DNA of 64,000 bases from Pleurocapsa sp. PCC 7327. Its GTDB lineage: Bacteria > Cyanobacteriota > Cyanobacteriia > Cyanobacteriales > Microcystaceae. A program made the translations under genes and the position numbers. Below, one piece after another: positions 25,393-34,452 of this stretch. Location of the stretch: NCBI RefSeq assembly GCF_000317025.1, contig NC_019689.1:248001-312000 (forward strand), given 5' to 3'. Under the pieces are notes generated by a model. The model was given only the letters and a program-made list of their open reading frames with translations, was not told the origin of the DNA and did not search any database. Every line of letters starts with the position of its first letter. The first letter of the stretch is position 1.

Positions 25393-27642
25393 CTACGCTA
25401 CTACAGCATCGGCTGGAGCGGGAGTAGGAGCTGGAGCCGGAGTGCCGCTGGGATTGAGGAAGTTAGCAAAATCATCTCTAACCGCATTACCTAAAACTCC
25501 AGAGACACTGTTGGTCGCACTGGCATCGAAGAGGCTGACAAGCCCAGCTTCAACTCGCCGTGGATCTACCGTACCACCGCCGGGAACCCCTTCACTGGGA
25601 TTAATGCGATTGTCGCCAGCGGGAAGTTGCTCGCTAGGAGCGATCTGGGGAGCCTGGATGGGCGCTGTACCCGACTCGTCGCCAGCGATTCTCTCCCTTG
25701 CAGAGCCAGTCACCCTTTGCAATCTTCCTCGCCTAGCGTCAAGCTGAACGAACCAGGCATCTACCGCTTCAGTATTGGTTCTCCCCAAAGGACCATCGGT
25801 AAAACCAGTCACATTTACTCTTCCGGTACTGTTGTCTACACTAACACCTGTCGCGTAGTCGGTTCCTGCGCTTCCGAACTGTTGAATCCACTGGTTGTTG
25901 CCTGCCGTGTCGAACCTCGCCACCCAGGCATCATTTTCCCCTCTATTTCTGCCGCGTCCGCTAATCCTATCGTTCGTATATCCGGATATATAGATAGCAT
26001 CTTGTGCGCTAATGTCCATGTCAGCTAAATAGGAGCCATCATCGCCTGGAGTGCCAAACTGTCGGATCCACGTCGGAGTGCCATCTGCTGGGTTAAATCT
26101 GGCAAGCCAGATATCGTAAGCAGGATTGGCTTGGCTACCCGCCTGAAAATTGCCTGTCGTCCATCCAGTCGCGTAGACATTGCCTTGGCTGTCAACGTCA
26201 ACTCCCCAAGGAAATTCAAGACCTTGATCTTGACTTCCCAATTGTTGAAGCCACTGCACCTGACCGTTGGGATCGAGCTTCGCCAAAAAAACATCGTACT
26301 TTGACAGATTTCGAGAGGGATCTGCTTCTCGAACTAAACCCTGAGTCCACCCTACCACGTAGGCATTGCCATTCGCATCGGCGGCAACGTCATAGGCTTC
26401 GTCAAAAAAGGGAGATATGTCAAAAGGAAAAGTCGCTCCTGGCGCTCTAACCGCTGGGTTAAACCACTGCTGGTTGCCATTGGTATCGAATCTAGCCACC
26501 CAAGTATCATCCTGAACGGCAAATTGTAAGATGTCTTGTCGGTCGTTGTTTTTGATTCCCAATCCCACCGCAGTGACATTTCCCTGTGCGTCTACATCGA
26601 GGGCATTTGCACCATTCGCAAAACCGCTAGTTAGATTAGCGCCAAACTGCCGACCCCACAACAGATTGCCATTGGGATCGTACTTGGCTATCCAAGCATC
26701 CTGAGACGATTGCAGCGGACCAAACAGATTGCCCTGTGTCGATCCCGCCAGATAGATGTTTCCGGCACTGTCCGTAGCGACATCCAAGACCGCTTCACTC
26801 TCGGAAGTTCCGAACTGTCGAATGAATGTCTGGTTACCATTTCTGTCGTACTTGGCTACCCAGAAATCCGATGCACCCACGGGACTGGTTCCACTTTGAA
26901 TAGTCCCAGTGGTCGTTCCGGTGACGTAGACATTGCCCGCAGGATCGGTAGCCGTATCGAGCCCAAGATCGACGCCAGGACCCCCTAATTGCTCGGCTCT
27001 CCTTTGCGCTGGTTTTTTGGGCGGTTGGTTGCCCACGTACTGAAAATAGTTTGCTGTCAGACTTAAATCGACTTCAGGTTTTGAGAGTACGAAGCCGACG
27101 AGGTCGGGCACTCCCTGTCTGAGCGAAAAGATCGCCTCGCCAGCAAATGGTTGTTGGATTCCCTCGATCTGCAATCCTTCCAGTTCTAACAAGACATAAT
27201 CTTGCGCAGAGCCGTTTAGCTGTATCCTGTCCTGAGAGGGATCGAAATCGTATATGAATGCGAACTCATTAGTTCCGAACAGATTCGTAGTAGTTAGGGT
27301 ATTCGGGTCGCCTAAATAGTAAGCTCCGGTGCTATCTCCGAGAATGTGTCTGTCTCGTCCTACTGAGGGAATATTCCTTTCTAAAATGAGAAAGGGATTC
27401 CCCCCTTGCCCGGTATTCTGGATATTAATAATAATTTCAAACTCTGCTGGAGAGTTGTCAAATAGGTCTCCGAAAAGTAAATCTATATTTTGGGATGGAG
27501 GAGTTGAGTTGCGCGAAAAGGCATATATGGTATCGTTGCCACGGCGACCGAAAGTTGCTTCCAACCTCTCATCGGGTTCTGCGAAAGCTAAGTCGCTGAC
27601 AGGCGTGAATAATGAGACAAGTAAGTTTAATTCTTCATCCAT
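25393..27642 (-). CDS. SBBP-repeat beta-propeller protein
   Basis: A 749-residue protein. The N-terminal ~215 residues form a beta-rich region similar to those found in front of calcium-binding repeats in secreted cyanobacterial proteins (DRHILGDSTGAYYLGD, DFDPSQDRIQLNGS). From about 220 to 640 run tandem SBBP repeats of about 50-60 residues. Each has the form 'D..GNVYVTG.T.G', then 'D.W.AKYD.NGN..W.RQFG'. These are expected to fold as one or more beta-propellers. The tail is low-complexity Pro/Ala. No signal peptide is seen, which, with the adjacent adaptor gene, suggests non-classical or type I export; that is inference. AGAGGA supports the ATG. Confidence 0.88.
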   Translation of the reverse strand: MDEELNLLVSLFTPVSDLAFAEPDERLEATFGRRGNDTIYAFSRNSTPPSQNIDLLFGDLFDNSPAEFEIIINIQNTGQGGNPFLILERNIPSVGRDRHILGDSTGAYYLGDPNTLTTTNLFGTNEFAFIYDFDPSQDRIQLNGSAQDYVLLELEGLQIEGIQQPFAGEAIFSLRQGVPDLVGFVLSKPEVDLSLTANYFQYVGNQPPKKPAQRRAEQLGGPGVDLGLDTATDPAGNVYVTGTTTGTIQSGTSPVGASDFWVAKYDRNGNQTFIRQFGTSESEAVLDVATDSAGNIYLAGSTQGNLFGPLQSSQDAWIAKYDPNGNLLWGRQFGANLTSGFANGANALDVDAQGNVTAVGLGIKNNDRQDILQFAVQDDTWVARFDTNGNQQWFNPAVRAPGATFPFDISPFFDEAYDVAADANGNAYVVGWTQGLVREADPSRNLSKYDVFLAKLDPNGQVQWLQQLGSQDQGLEFPWGVDVDSQGNVYATGWTTGNFQAGSQANPAYDIWLARFNPADGTPTWIRQFGTPGDDGSYLADMDISAQDAIYISGYTNDRISGRGRNRGENDAWVARFDTAGNNQWIQQFGSAGTDYATGVSVDNSTGRVNVTGFTDGPLGRTNTEAVDAWFVQLDARRGRLQRVTGSARERIAGDESGTAPIQAPQIAPSEQLPAGDNRINPSEGVPGGGTVDPRRVEAGLVSLFDASATNSVSGVLGNAVRDDFANFLNPSGTPAPAPTPAPADAVVA

Positions 27643-27959
27643 CTTATTTAAGTCCTCTTAATTTAATAATTTGGTTTTTTCGAGACTTAAGATTCGGATT
27701 GGTTACTACTTTACCGCTGACTCGCGTAAAGGAAAAGTCAAATCGCTGAAATCGTATGCTGCTGGAGCTTCGATCGTTTGAGTCAATTGGTTGGTTATGG
27801 GTTGGTTATGAGACTGACAAAAAAGATTTAAGACCTATAATTTTTTCTACAGGAAATATTTAGAAGTCTAGCCCTATAAAGGTAATAAAAAAGATTAGAG
27901 CGACAACGGGATTATGCCGCAAGCGAATCATTTTATAATCCTCTCAAACCTTTATCTAT
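27643..27959. other. Intergenic region between the SBBP gene and the cluster GT2
   Basis: About 320 bp without a gene, AT-rich, both neighbours on the minus strand. It marks the right-to-left end of the biosynthetic cluster. It holds the SBBP gene promoter and ribosome site; no clear terminator hairpin for the GT2 gene was found. Confidence 0.45.
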
Positions 27960-28961
27960 TCAGGTCTTTTCTTCTGTACCTATGGAGCATTGTTCTTGAA
28001 GGGCAAATATCTTAGAGCTATAGTACCCAAGCTGCTTAAGCGCTTCGAGCGAATCTTTGAGTAGCAGAAATTCTAACCCTCGCCATCGATCGAGCACGCT
28101 TAGATAGCAACAGATTCGCTCGTACCAACTCAGTGGAGCCTCCCAGACAGAACTCAAACACTCGTGCGCTATTCGCCAATGTGGAAATAATATCTGTCCC
28201 TCATTGGCTGGATCGAACCAGACGGTGTAGGCATGATGATCGGGAAGCCTATCAGTTGGTTGTTTGGAGTTTCCACTCGCATAAATCAATAAATCGGGAG
28301 TAAACTGACTCATTGATTGTTGGGCGTGTTTTCTGTAAGAAAATAGGTATTCGGGGATTTCATAAAAGCAACCGAGCAGAGCAAGTTTTAATAACAGAAT
28401 TTCATCTGCATAGGAGTAATTGCCCATCAGTGGTCTCATTTTGAGAGCACTGGTGCGTATTAGCCCAAAAATTTGAATGTTTAAATGCCGACCGAGCAGC
28501 GAATGAAAACGCTCCTGCGGATTCGGCGAATTGGTGTTGAGATTGGCGTGGTAATTTTGCAAAACTTGCCCATCTTTGTCAATGATTTTTGTGTAGGAGT
28601 GGCACAAGACCACGTTAGGGTTCTGTTCGAGTATCTCAACGCACTTGAGCAGAAAATCGGGAGCCAGTACGTCATCATGGGCAGCCCACTTAAAGTATTT
28701 GCTCGATGACAATTCAAAAACGCGATTGAAGTTCCATGCCGCACCGAGATTCTTTTCGCTGCGGTAGTAGCGGATGCGGGAGTCTTTGGCTACGTAGTCC
28801 AGGCAAATCTCTTCAGTTGCGTCGGTTGAGGCATTGTCTGAGATAATTAGCTCGAAATCTTCAAACGTCTGCGCCAAAATTGAATCCAAAGCCTCGGCGA
28901 TAAATCGTGCGCCATTGTATACTGGCAATCCAATGCTCAATGTAGGGTTATTATTTTTCAT
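27960..28961 (-). CDS. Family 2 glycosyltransferase, distal gene of the biosynthetic cluster
   Basis: A 333-residue inverting GT2 enzyme. The nucleotide-sugar site is plain: LSIGLPVYNGARFIAEALDS, then LIISDNASTDATEEIC, then FKWAAHDDVLAPDFL with the metal-binding DD. The C-terminal region around SYADEILLLKLALLG corresponds to the acceptor side. The start has a strong AGGAGG. It lies 134 bp downstream of the alpha-oxoamine synthase gene on the same strand, so it may glycosylate the cluster product. It could equally be a cell-envelope sugar transferase that merely sits at the edge. Confidence 0.85.
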   Translation of the reverse strand: MKNNNPTLSIGLPVYNGARFIAEALDSILAQTFEDFELIISDNASTDATEEICLDYVAKDSRIRYYRSEKNLGAAWNFNRVFELSSSKYFKWAAHDDVLAPDFLLKCVEILEQNPNVVLCHSYTKIIDKDGQVLQNYHANLNTNSPNPQERFHSLLGRHLNIQIFGLIRTSALKMRPLMGNYSYADEILLLKLALLGCFYEIPEYLFSYRKHAQQSMSQFTPDLLIYASGNSKQPTDRLPDHHAYTVWFDPANEGQILFPHWRIAHECLSSVWEAPLSWYERICCYLSVLDRWRGLEFLLLKDSLEALKQLGYYSSKIFALQEQCSIGTEEKT

Positions 28962-29095
28962 TTGCCTCCTTTATCTTTTCTCTTTTACCGTTAAATTTTG
29001 GCTCCTAGATCTCCTATAGTTTGCTCGCTGCTGGCTATTAATAAATCAGACAATTATTTCAAAACATTAGTTTATTTATTTGTTGGCAGTGATTT

Positions 29096-30319
29096 TTAAC
29101 GATCGAATTCTTTCAAATAACTAGCAATTGCCTCGATTAAGTTTTGAATATCATCTAAGCTATGATGCACAGTAACAGTAAAACGGATGCCAGTTCTTTC
29201 TGGTGGAACGGCGGGGAAAGTAGCAACATTGAAGTAGTAACCATCTCTTCGTAAATTTTCTGCCAAAAACCTAGTTTTATCGCGTTTCCCAACCCTAACA
29301 AAAAAGATAGGAGCTATTAATTCTTCGATAGGCACGTTATATTTTTTCAATAGCTCGTTACAATATTTAATTCTCGTCAGTAAATCGGATTGAAGCGTTC
29401 TTATCTCATCCGATAAATGAACCTTCGCGGATGCAATACATGCTCCCAGTAAGGGAGGCTGCATGGGTCCTGTAAATATAAGTGGTTCTCCACAGGTTCT
29501 AACCCGTTGACTCCATTTCTTTTCTGGAAACACTAATGCGCCTCCCGCCGCACCAAACGATTTATTTAGAGACGTAGCAATTACCATCTTGCTATGTAAT
29601 TTAATCGTATCTAGCATATATCCACGCCCAGATATTCCCTTCCAACTCATGCCATGAGCATCATCTACATACACATATAACCGTTCGTAATCGTTCAGCA
29701 TATCTTCTAAAGTCTTTAATGGCCCTATATCGCCATGCATGGAATATATGCTGTCAATCATGTACCAAATACGAGAAGCCCTATTTCGCAGTTCTTTAAT
29801 TTTCTGTTCTAGAATATCCAGACGATTATGGGGAATTTCGATCGCTTCGACACCATTTTCCAAGGATTTTAGTAAGTTTACAGCCATGCGCACAGTATTA
29901 TGAACGTGGCGATCGAGGACGATAACATCCTTACTCTCAATCGTTACAGGAATTACTGACATATGTGCAAGTGTTGTAGAAGGCAGAACAATTACGCAGT
30001 CGGCAGAAACATTAAAAATTTGAGCCAACAAAGCTTCCAGTTCAGAATGTTGACCGCTAGCTACATAAGCACGAGAAGAAGAAAATTGAGTGCCATATCT
30101 TAAGGCACCTTCGATCGCACCATCAATCAAGCGTCTGTCAGTTTCCAATCCCAGATAACTACCAGAACCAAAGTTAATCAAATCCTGTCCGTGGATTTTT
30201 ATCGTCCTGCCATTCAATTCGTCATCTTCTACAGATAAATAACAATATCCTTTTTGGATTCCTTCTGTCATATATTTCTCTACAATATTCAGATATTTAT
30301 AACGTTTAATATGTGACAT
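29096..30319 (-). CDS. Alpha-oxoamine synthase (AONS/SPT family, PLP-dependent)
   Basis: A 407-residue fold-type I PLP enzyme of the family that includes 8-amino-7-oxononanoate synthase, serine palmitoyltransferase and CqsA. These condense an amino acid with an acyl thioester, losing CO2, to give an alpha-amino ketone. The PLP lysine is Lys253 in ATSLNKSFGAAGG. The cofactor-contacting residues are visible in DSIYSMHGDIGPL and VDDAHGMSW (Asp219/Asp220, His222), with a His-rich HVHNT near 138-142 in the place of the ring-stacking His. In a polyketide cluster with no thioesterase it is the natural candidate for chain release. It is AT-richer than the PKS genes. A 102-bp gap separates it from the upstream hydroxylase. 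Confidence 0.9.
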   Translation of the reverse strand: MSHIKRYKYLNIVEKYMTEGIQKGYCYLSVEDDELNGRTIKIHGQDLINFGSGSYLGLETDRRLIDGAIEGALRYGTQFSSSRAYVASGQHSELEALLAQIFNVSADCVIVLPSTTLAHMSVIPVTIESKDVIVLDRHVHNTVRMAVNLLKSLENGVEAIEIPHNRLDILEQKIKELRNRASRIWYMIDSIYSMHGDIGPLKTLEDMLNDYERLYVYVDDAHGMSWKGISGRGYMLDTIKLHSKMVIATSLNKSFGAAGGALVFPEKKWSQRVRTCGEPLIFTGPMQPPLLGACIASAKVHLSDEIRTLQSDLLTRIKYCNELLKKYNVPIEELIAPIFFVRVGKRDKTRFLAENLRRDGYYFNVATFPAVPPERTGIRFTVTVHHSLDDIQNLIEAIASYLKEFDR

Positions 30320-30421
30320 TTTTTTGATTCCTTTGTTTGGTTTATTTTGGATTTAGTTTTTAAAAATATGATTGGCATTTGTTTGTCGCTCCGTGCAAAA
30401 TTTTTTATTCAATCTATTTAG

Positions 30422-31216
30422 TTATTTAGGAACAAGTTTTCTTTGCTGCACGGCTTCTAAGTTAGCTTGATAATCCGAAAATTCTGTTCCCATTAACTTA
30501 TCCCACCAAGTAAAAATCAAGGCATAATTCCCATTAAATCTCTCATGGTGCATATTGTGGTGAGTGCAGGGAGTTTTCCAATTAGTCAACCAAGATTTGG
30601 TAAACCATCGAGGATAAATTTCATAACCCAGATGAATTACGATCCCATTGAGCAATGTTAACAGCGCCCAAATACCTACAGCCAAATCATGTACGGGAAT
30701 AATAGACAGAGTTATCATCTGACCTAAAAATAAGATGGCAGCTTCCAAAGGATGAAAAGAATAGGTCGTAAAAGGATTGGGATCGACACTGTAATGATGA
30801 ATTTTATGAACGCAATGAAAAAGTTTGGGATGGTGTAGAAAACGATGCGCCCAGTAGAAATAAGTATCCTCAAAAACTAACATCAAAAACACGCTCAAGA
30901 CAAAGTATCCCCAACCATAATCGCTGATATTGGTATAAGCATTGTCATAAAACAGACCATAGCGACTATGAAAAACTAATCGGTCTAAAATCCAACCAAT
31001 TGTGCCAATAACTACTAAAGTCGAGAAACTATATCCAATTTCTCTAAAAATTACTTTGGCTTTTGTTCTTTGCCTGGGCTGAATACGGAAATGCGCAAGT
31101 CGCTGTTCGAGTATCACCCAAAAAAGTAGAAAACTAAGAATTGTATATCGGAAATAAGCCGTACCAGTATGAACTAAAGTATCGAAAATACTACTTAATA
31201 ATCCATCAACTTCCAT
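30422..31216 (-). CDS. Fatty acid hydroxylase / sterol-desaturase family membrane enzyme
   Basis: A 264-residue integral membrane di-iron enzyme. Several helices surround the eight-histidine motif: HRFLHH, HKIHH (in HKIHHYSVDPNPFT) and HHNMHH (in CTHHNMHHERFNGNYAL). The family includes C4-hydroxylases of sphingoid bases, carotenoid hydroxylases and sterol oxidases. Its placement directly before an alpha-oxoamine synthase suggests hydroxylation of a long-chain amino alcohol or fatty chain. A 575-bp gap lies upstream, so it probably has its own promoter. Precise substrate unknown. Confidence 0.88.
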   Translation of the reverse strand: MEVDGLLSSIFDTLVHTGTAYFRYTILSFLLFWVILEQRLAHFRIQPRQRTKAKVIFREIGYSFSTLVVIGTIGWILDRLVFHSRYGLFYDNAYTNISDYGWGYFVLSVFLMLVFEDTYFYWAHRFLHHPKLFHCVHKIHHYSVDPNPFTTYSFHPLEAAILFLGQMITLSIIPVHDLAVGIWALLTLLNGIVIHLGYEIYPRWFTKSWLTNWKTPCTHHNMHHERFNGNYALIFTWWDKLMGTEFSDYQANLEAVQQRKLVPK

Positions 31217-31791
31217 AAATATACTCTAAACTTTACCTGTTTATGGTAGGTATGAATAATACCATTTTGGATGAAAGGATTTTGCGCTGCTCGAACAAAG
31301 TTTTGCGCGGCGGTTTTGAATTTTGAAAGATACTTCTAATGGGCGTTTTAGAGATCTATCTGTCGCCAACATTTTTTAAACCGATATAACTATGGAGAGA
31401 TAGCTACTATCTTAACTGACTTTTAACCAGTTGCCAAGAATTTTCAATTAAAAAAAGAAGAGCTTAATTAGTAAATTTTTGTTCTTTTTAGAGCTAATAA
31501 AAAACACTATTATTTATCAACTATTATTCCAATAATTGATAGATAATAGATGCGATAAACTCAAAAAAATTCGATCTAAGTAGCTAGAGAATAAATTCTC
31601 TGTCTAAGAGGCTAAAGTCCGTCTTATAGAACTCGATATTTGGGTTCCAAGAAGATTTCTTGGTGCGATCGAGTCACCTTGATTGAATATTTATTTACCT
31701 TCCCGTTAGTAGCGATAGCCTTATATATAGAATCCGCTGACTAATTGCGAATTGCACGCGGGAGTGAGTGAAGTTCCTCCGAGCAGCGATG
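31217..31791. other. Long gap inside the biosynthetic cluster
   Basis: A 575-bp AT-rich stretch with no gene divides the cluster into an upstream operon (FAAL to galE) and a downstream one (hydroxylase, oxoamine synthase, GT2). Its left part should carry the promoter of the downstream group. Around 31741-31829, at the galE end, there is a family of short GCGAATTG/CAATTTGC repeats. No operator was recognised. Confidence 0.5.
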
Positions 31792-31829
31792 TTAATTGCG
31801 AATTGTCAATTGCAAATTGCGAATTGGTA
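31741..31829. repeat. Degenerate short repeats overlapping the galE 3' end
   Basis: AATTGCGAATTG-type units occur at 31743-31754, 31793-31804 and 31815-31826. On the minus strand they read CAATTCGCAATT..., and they encode the last galE residues. A related array (CAATTGACAATTCACAATTT) lies at 51658-51677, between the ACP and halogenase genes. These look like short tandemly repeated elements spread in the genome. Confidence 0.6.
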
Positions 31830-32841
31830 TGAAGTCTCGTTCCTGTCCGTGGCGTTGTAGGTGCCAATTCCAAGCATGAAGTATCATGTCTTTGAGATCT
31901 GGATATTGAGGCTGCCAGCCCAAGATTTTTCGAGCTTTGTCGCTGCTGCCAACGAGAACGGGCGGATCTCCAGGACGGCGAGGACATTCGATCGCCTTGA
32001 TGGGTCGTCCGGTTACCTGTTTGGCTGTCTCAATGACTTCTCTGACCGAGAAGCCGCTGCCATTGCCCAGGTTGAAGGTTTCACGATCGCCTCCGTCGAG
32101 CAAATGCTCTAATCCCAATACGTGAGCTTGAGCCAAATCAACAACGTGGATATAATCTCGAATGCAGGTTCCATCTGAGGTTGGATAATCGGTGCCAAAA
32201 ATAGAAATCGATTCTCGTTTGCCCAATGCTGCCTGCAACACGAGGGGAATCAGGTGAGTTTCGGGGGTATGGTCTTCACCCAGCCGTCCTGTCGGGTCTG
32301 CCCCAGCCGCATTAAAATAGCGAAAGATAACTGACTGTAAGCCGTAAGCCCGGTTAAAATCGGCTAATATGTGCTCCACTGTCAGTTTGCTGATTCCATA
32401 GGGATTGATGGGATGTTGGGGATGATCTTCAGGAATCGGAACCGACTTAGGTATGCCATAGGTGGCGCAGGTAGAAGAGAAGACAATTTTTTTGACGGAG
32501 GCTGCTACCATAGCTTCTAGTAGGGTCAGGGTGCCGACAACGTTGTTGCGGTAATACTTGGCTGGAGAAGAGACTGACTCGCCGACGTAGGCATAGGCAG
32601 CAAAATGCATGACCGCAGCGATCGAGTGAGTACTAAACAGACGATCGAGTAAAGCGCGATCGCCAATGTCGCCGACAATCAGTTTGGCTCCCAAAACGTT
32701 GTCTACGAGGTCTCGATGTCCGTAGATCAGGTTGTCGAGGATAACGACCTCGTATCCCGCAGCTTGTAAGGACTGCACGGCATGAGAGCCGATATATCCC
32801 GCTCCCCCAGTTACCAAAATAGTTGGCTTAGTTTGAGACAT
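31792..32841 (-). CDS. galE: UDP-glucose 4-epimerase GalE
   Basis: A 349-residue extended short-chain dehydrogenase. The NAD motif is VTGGAGYIGSHAV at about 9-21. The active-site Ser/Thr and Tyr-x3-Lys are in FSSTCATYG and NPYGISK. The substrate region NLGNGSGFSVREVI is typical of GalE. It interconverts UDP-glucose and UDP-galactose, so it could feed the two MGDG-synthase-like glycosyltransferases of the cluster. It is 78 bp downstream of the MFS gene, consistent with one operon. The last ~10 residues (IRNLQLTIRN) come from a repeat array at the gene end and are unlikely to matter for catalysis. Confidence 0.93.
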   Translation of the reverse strand: MSQTKPTILVTGGAGYIGSHAVQSLQAAGYEVVILDNLIYGHRDLVDNVLGAKLIVGDIGDRALLDRLFSTHSIAAVMHFAAYAYVGESVSSPAKYYRNNVVGTLTLLEAMVAASVKKIVFSSTCATYGIPKSVPIPEDHPQHPINPYGISKLTVEHILADFNRAYGLQSVIFRYFNAAGADPTGRLGEDHTPETHLIPLVLQAALGKRESISIFGTDYPTSDGTCIRDYIHVVDLAQAHVLGLEHLLDGGDRETFNLGNGSGFSVREVIETAKQVTGRPIKAIECPRRPGDPPVLVGSSDKARKILGWQPQYPDLKDMILHAWNWHLQRHGQERDFIPIRNLQLTIRN

Positions 32842-32919
32842 AGTTGCTTGCTCCTTGTTTTGGTTGCGTTGCGAAAATGATTGGATAATGGAAACTCCGG
32901 TTAGGAAAAGTTAAGCCGC

Positions 32920-34452
32920 TCAAAAGTGCGATCGCCTCTTATAAGTCGACGGAATAAACGCCAGAATCAACAATGCCCCAGCTAGCAGGGCAATACTGGC
33001 GACGAGAACAGTTGCATGTAGACCCGACACGAAAGCATTGCCAATCGCTCGATGCCATGCATCGGGCGAAATGCTGCCTGGGAGGTCATTGGGAACTTTA
33101 GCTCCACCGTGCAAAGCATCGGCGATCAGTCGGTCTTGGACGTTGGCGGGTAGGTTCCAAGCAGAGAGCGATCGCTTCAGGTTTGAGGCTAGCCGTTGCG
33201 TGAGAATTGTTCCCTGTATGGCTATTCCAAAGACATTACCGAGACGGTTACTGACGTTGAGTACCGCTGAGGCAATTCCCGCTTTACTAGAGGGTATAGC
33301 GCTCATCGCTGCCGCTATCAGGGGCGAGAGTGCCAAGCCACCCCCGAAGCCAGAGAGAACGAGGCTCCCCAATATAGCTCCATACTCGGTGTCGGCACTC
33401 ATGCGGGTAAATGAAAACGTCGCCACGCTCGCCATCGCCAATCCTGTCGCGATCGCAAAGCGCCACCCCAACCGCGCCGCCAACCATCCAGAAACGATCG
33501 ATGCGATGACAAAAGCCCCATTCATCGGCAGGAAGCGAACCCCTGCCGCCGCCGCCGAGTATCCCTGCACCTGCTGTAAGAACAGGCTGAAAATAAACAG
33601 TAAACTGACGAAAGTGAAGAATATGAAAACAGAGACGACATTGACGACAGCAAAAGTTGAGTTGTTAAATAAATGTAGTGGTAACATCGGACGGCTGCTG
33701 CGAGACTCAATGATTAAAAAAGCCAGAAAGCTGAGTCCGGCAACTGCCAGCAGACCGAGCGCGAGGGGCGATTGCCAAATTCCAGCATTCCCCTCGGTAA
33801 GGGCGTAGGTGAGCGAAGCCAGCAAGATTACACTAAGCGCGACACCGGGCACATCGATACACTGCTGCTGCAGATTCCCAACTTCCTTGACAAAGCAGAA
33901 GGTCAGCCAAAAAGCGATCGCGCCTAGCGGTAAATTAAGAAAGAACACGCTCTGCCATCCCAAAGTATCTGCAAGTAAACCGCCTACCACGGGACCTGCA
34001 ACGAGAGCGAGTCCCGACACTGCAGACCAGATCCCGATCGCTTTAGCTTTCTCCTTCGGAGCGGGGAATGTATTGGCGAGAATCGAGAGAGAACCTGGGA
34101 CTAATGAAGCCGCACCAATTCCCTGAAGCGTTCGCCCAGCAATCAAAATCCCCAAATTGGGCGCCATAGCGCAGATCGCAGAGGCAGTCGTAAAAATAAC
34201 CAGTCCTGCTAGAAAGACCCGCTTGCGCCCATACATATCTCCTAATGTCCCACTCGGCAGCACCAGACTAGCCGCAGACAGGGTGTAGGCGTTGAGAATC
34301 CACTGCAATCCAGACACATCAGCATCCAGACTTACCTGGATCTTGGGAAGCGCTACATTCACCCCAGTATCGTCGAGATTAGCCATGAACAGTGCCAAAC
34401 ACATCGCCCACAGCGCGATCGCTTTAATAGGATTTCGATTCATCGCCTTCAC
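32920..34452 (-). CDS. MFS efflux transporter, DHA2 (EmrB/QacA) type
   Basis: A 510-residue membrane protein with about fourteen hydrophobic segments, as in the DHA2 drug:H+ antiporters. The family signature is visible at the start: LFMANLDDTGVNVALPKIQ, with the conserved acidic residue of helix 1, LGDMYGRKRVFLAG between helices 2 and 3, and SVFFLNLPLGAIAF. Such pumps export toxic or signalling compounds. The GTG start overlaps the stop of the glycosyltransferase gene by four bases; an ATG three codons in is also possible. Its place in the operon suggests export of the product. Confidence 0.9.
   Translation of the reverse strand: MKAMNRNPIKAIALWAMCLALFMANLDDTGVNVALPKIQVSLDADVSGLQWILNAYTLSAASLVLPSGTLGDMYGRKRVFLAGLVIFTTASAICAMAPNLGILIAGRTLQGIGAASLVPGSLSILANTFPAPKEKAKAIGIWSAVSGLALVAGPVVGGLLADTLGWQSVFFLNLPLGAIAFWLTFCFVKEVGNLQQQCIDVPGVALSVILLASLTYALTEGNAGIWQSPLALGLLAVAGLSFLAFLIIESRSSRPMLPLHLFNNSTFAVVNVVSVFIFFTFVSLLFIFSLFLQQVQGYSAAAAGVRFLPMNGAFVIASIVSGWLAARLGWRFAIATGLAMASVATFSFTRMSADTEYGAILGSLVLSGFGGGLALSPLIAAAMSAIPSSKAGIASAVLNVSNRLGNVFGIAIQGTILTQRLASNLKRSLSAWNLPANVQDRLIADALHGGAKVPNDLPGSISPDAWHRAIGNAFVSGLHATVLVASIALLAGALLILAFIPSTYKRRSHF

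Noticed and set aside
33038-33808. 256-codon plus-strand frame inside the MFS gene
   Set aside because: Antisense shadow of a clear transporter gene, with no ribosome site and atypical composition.
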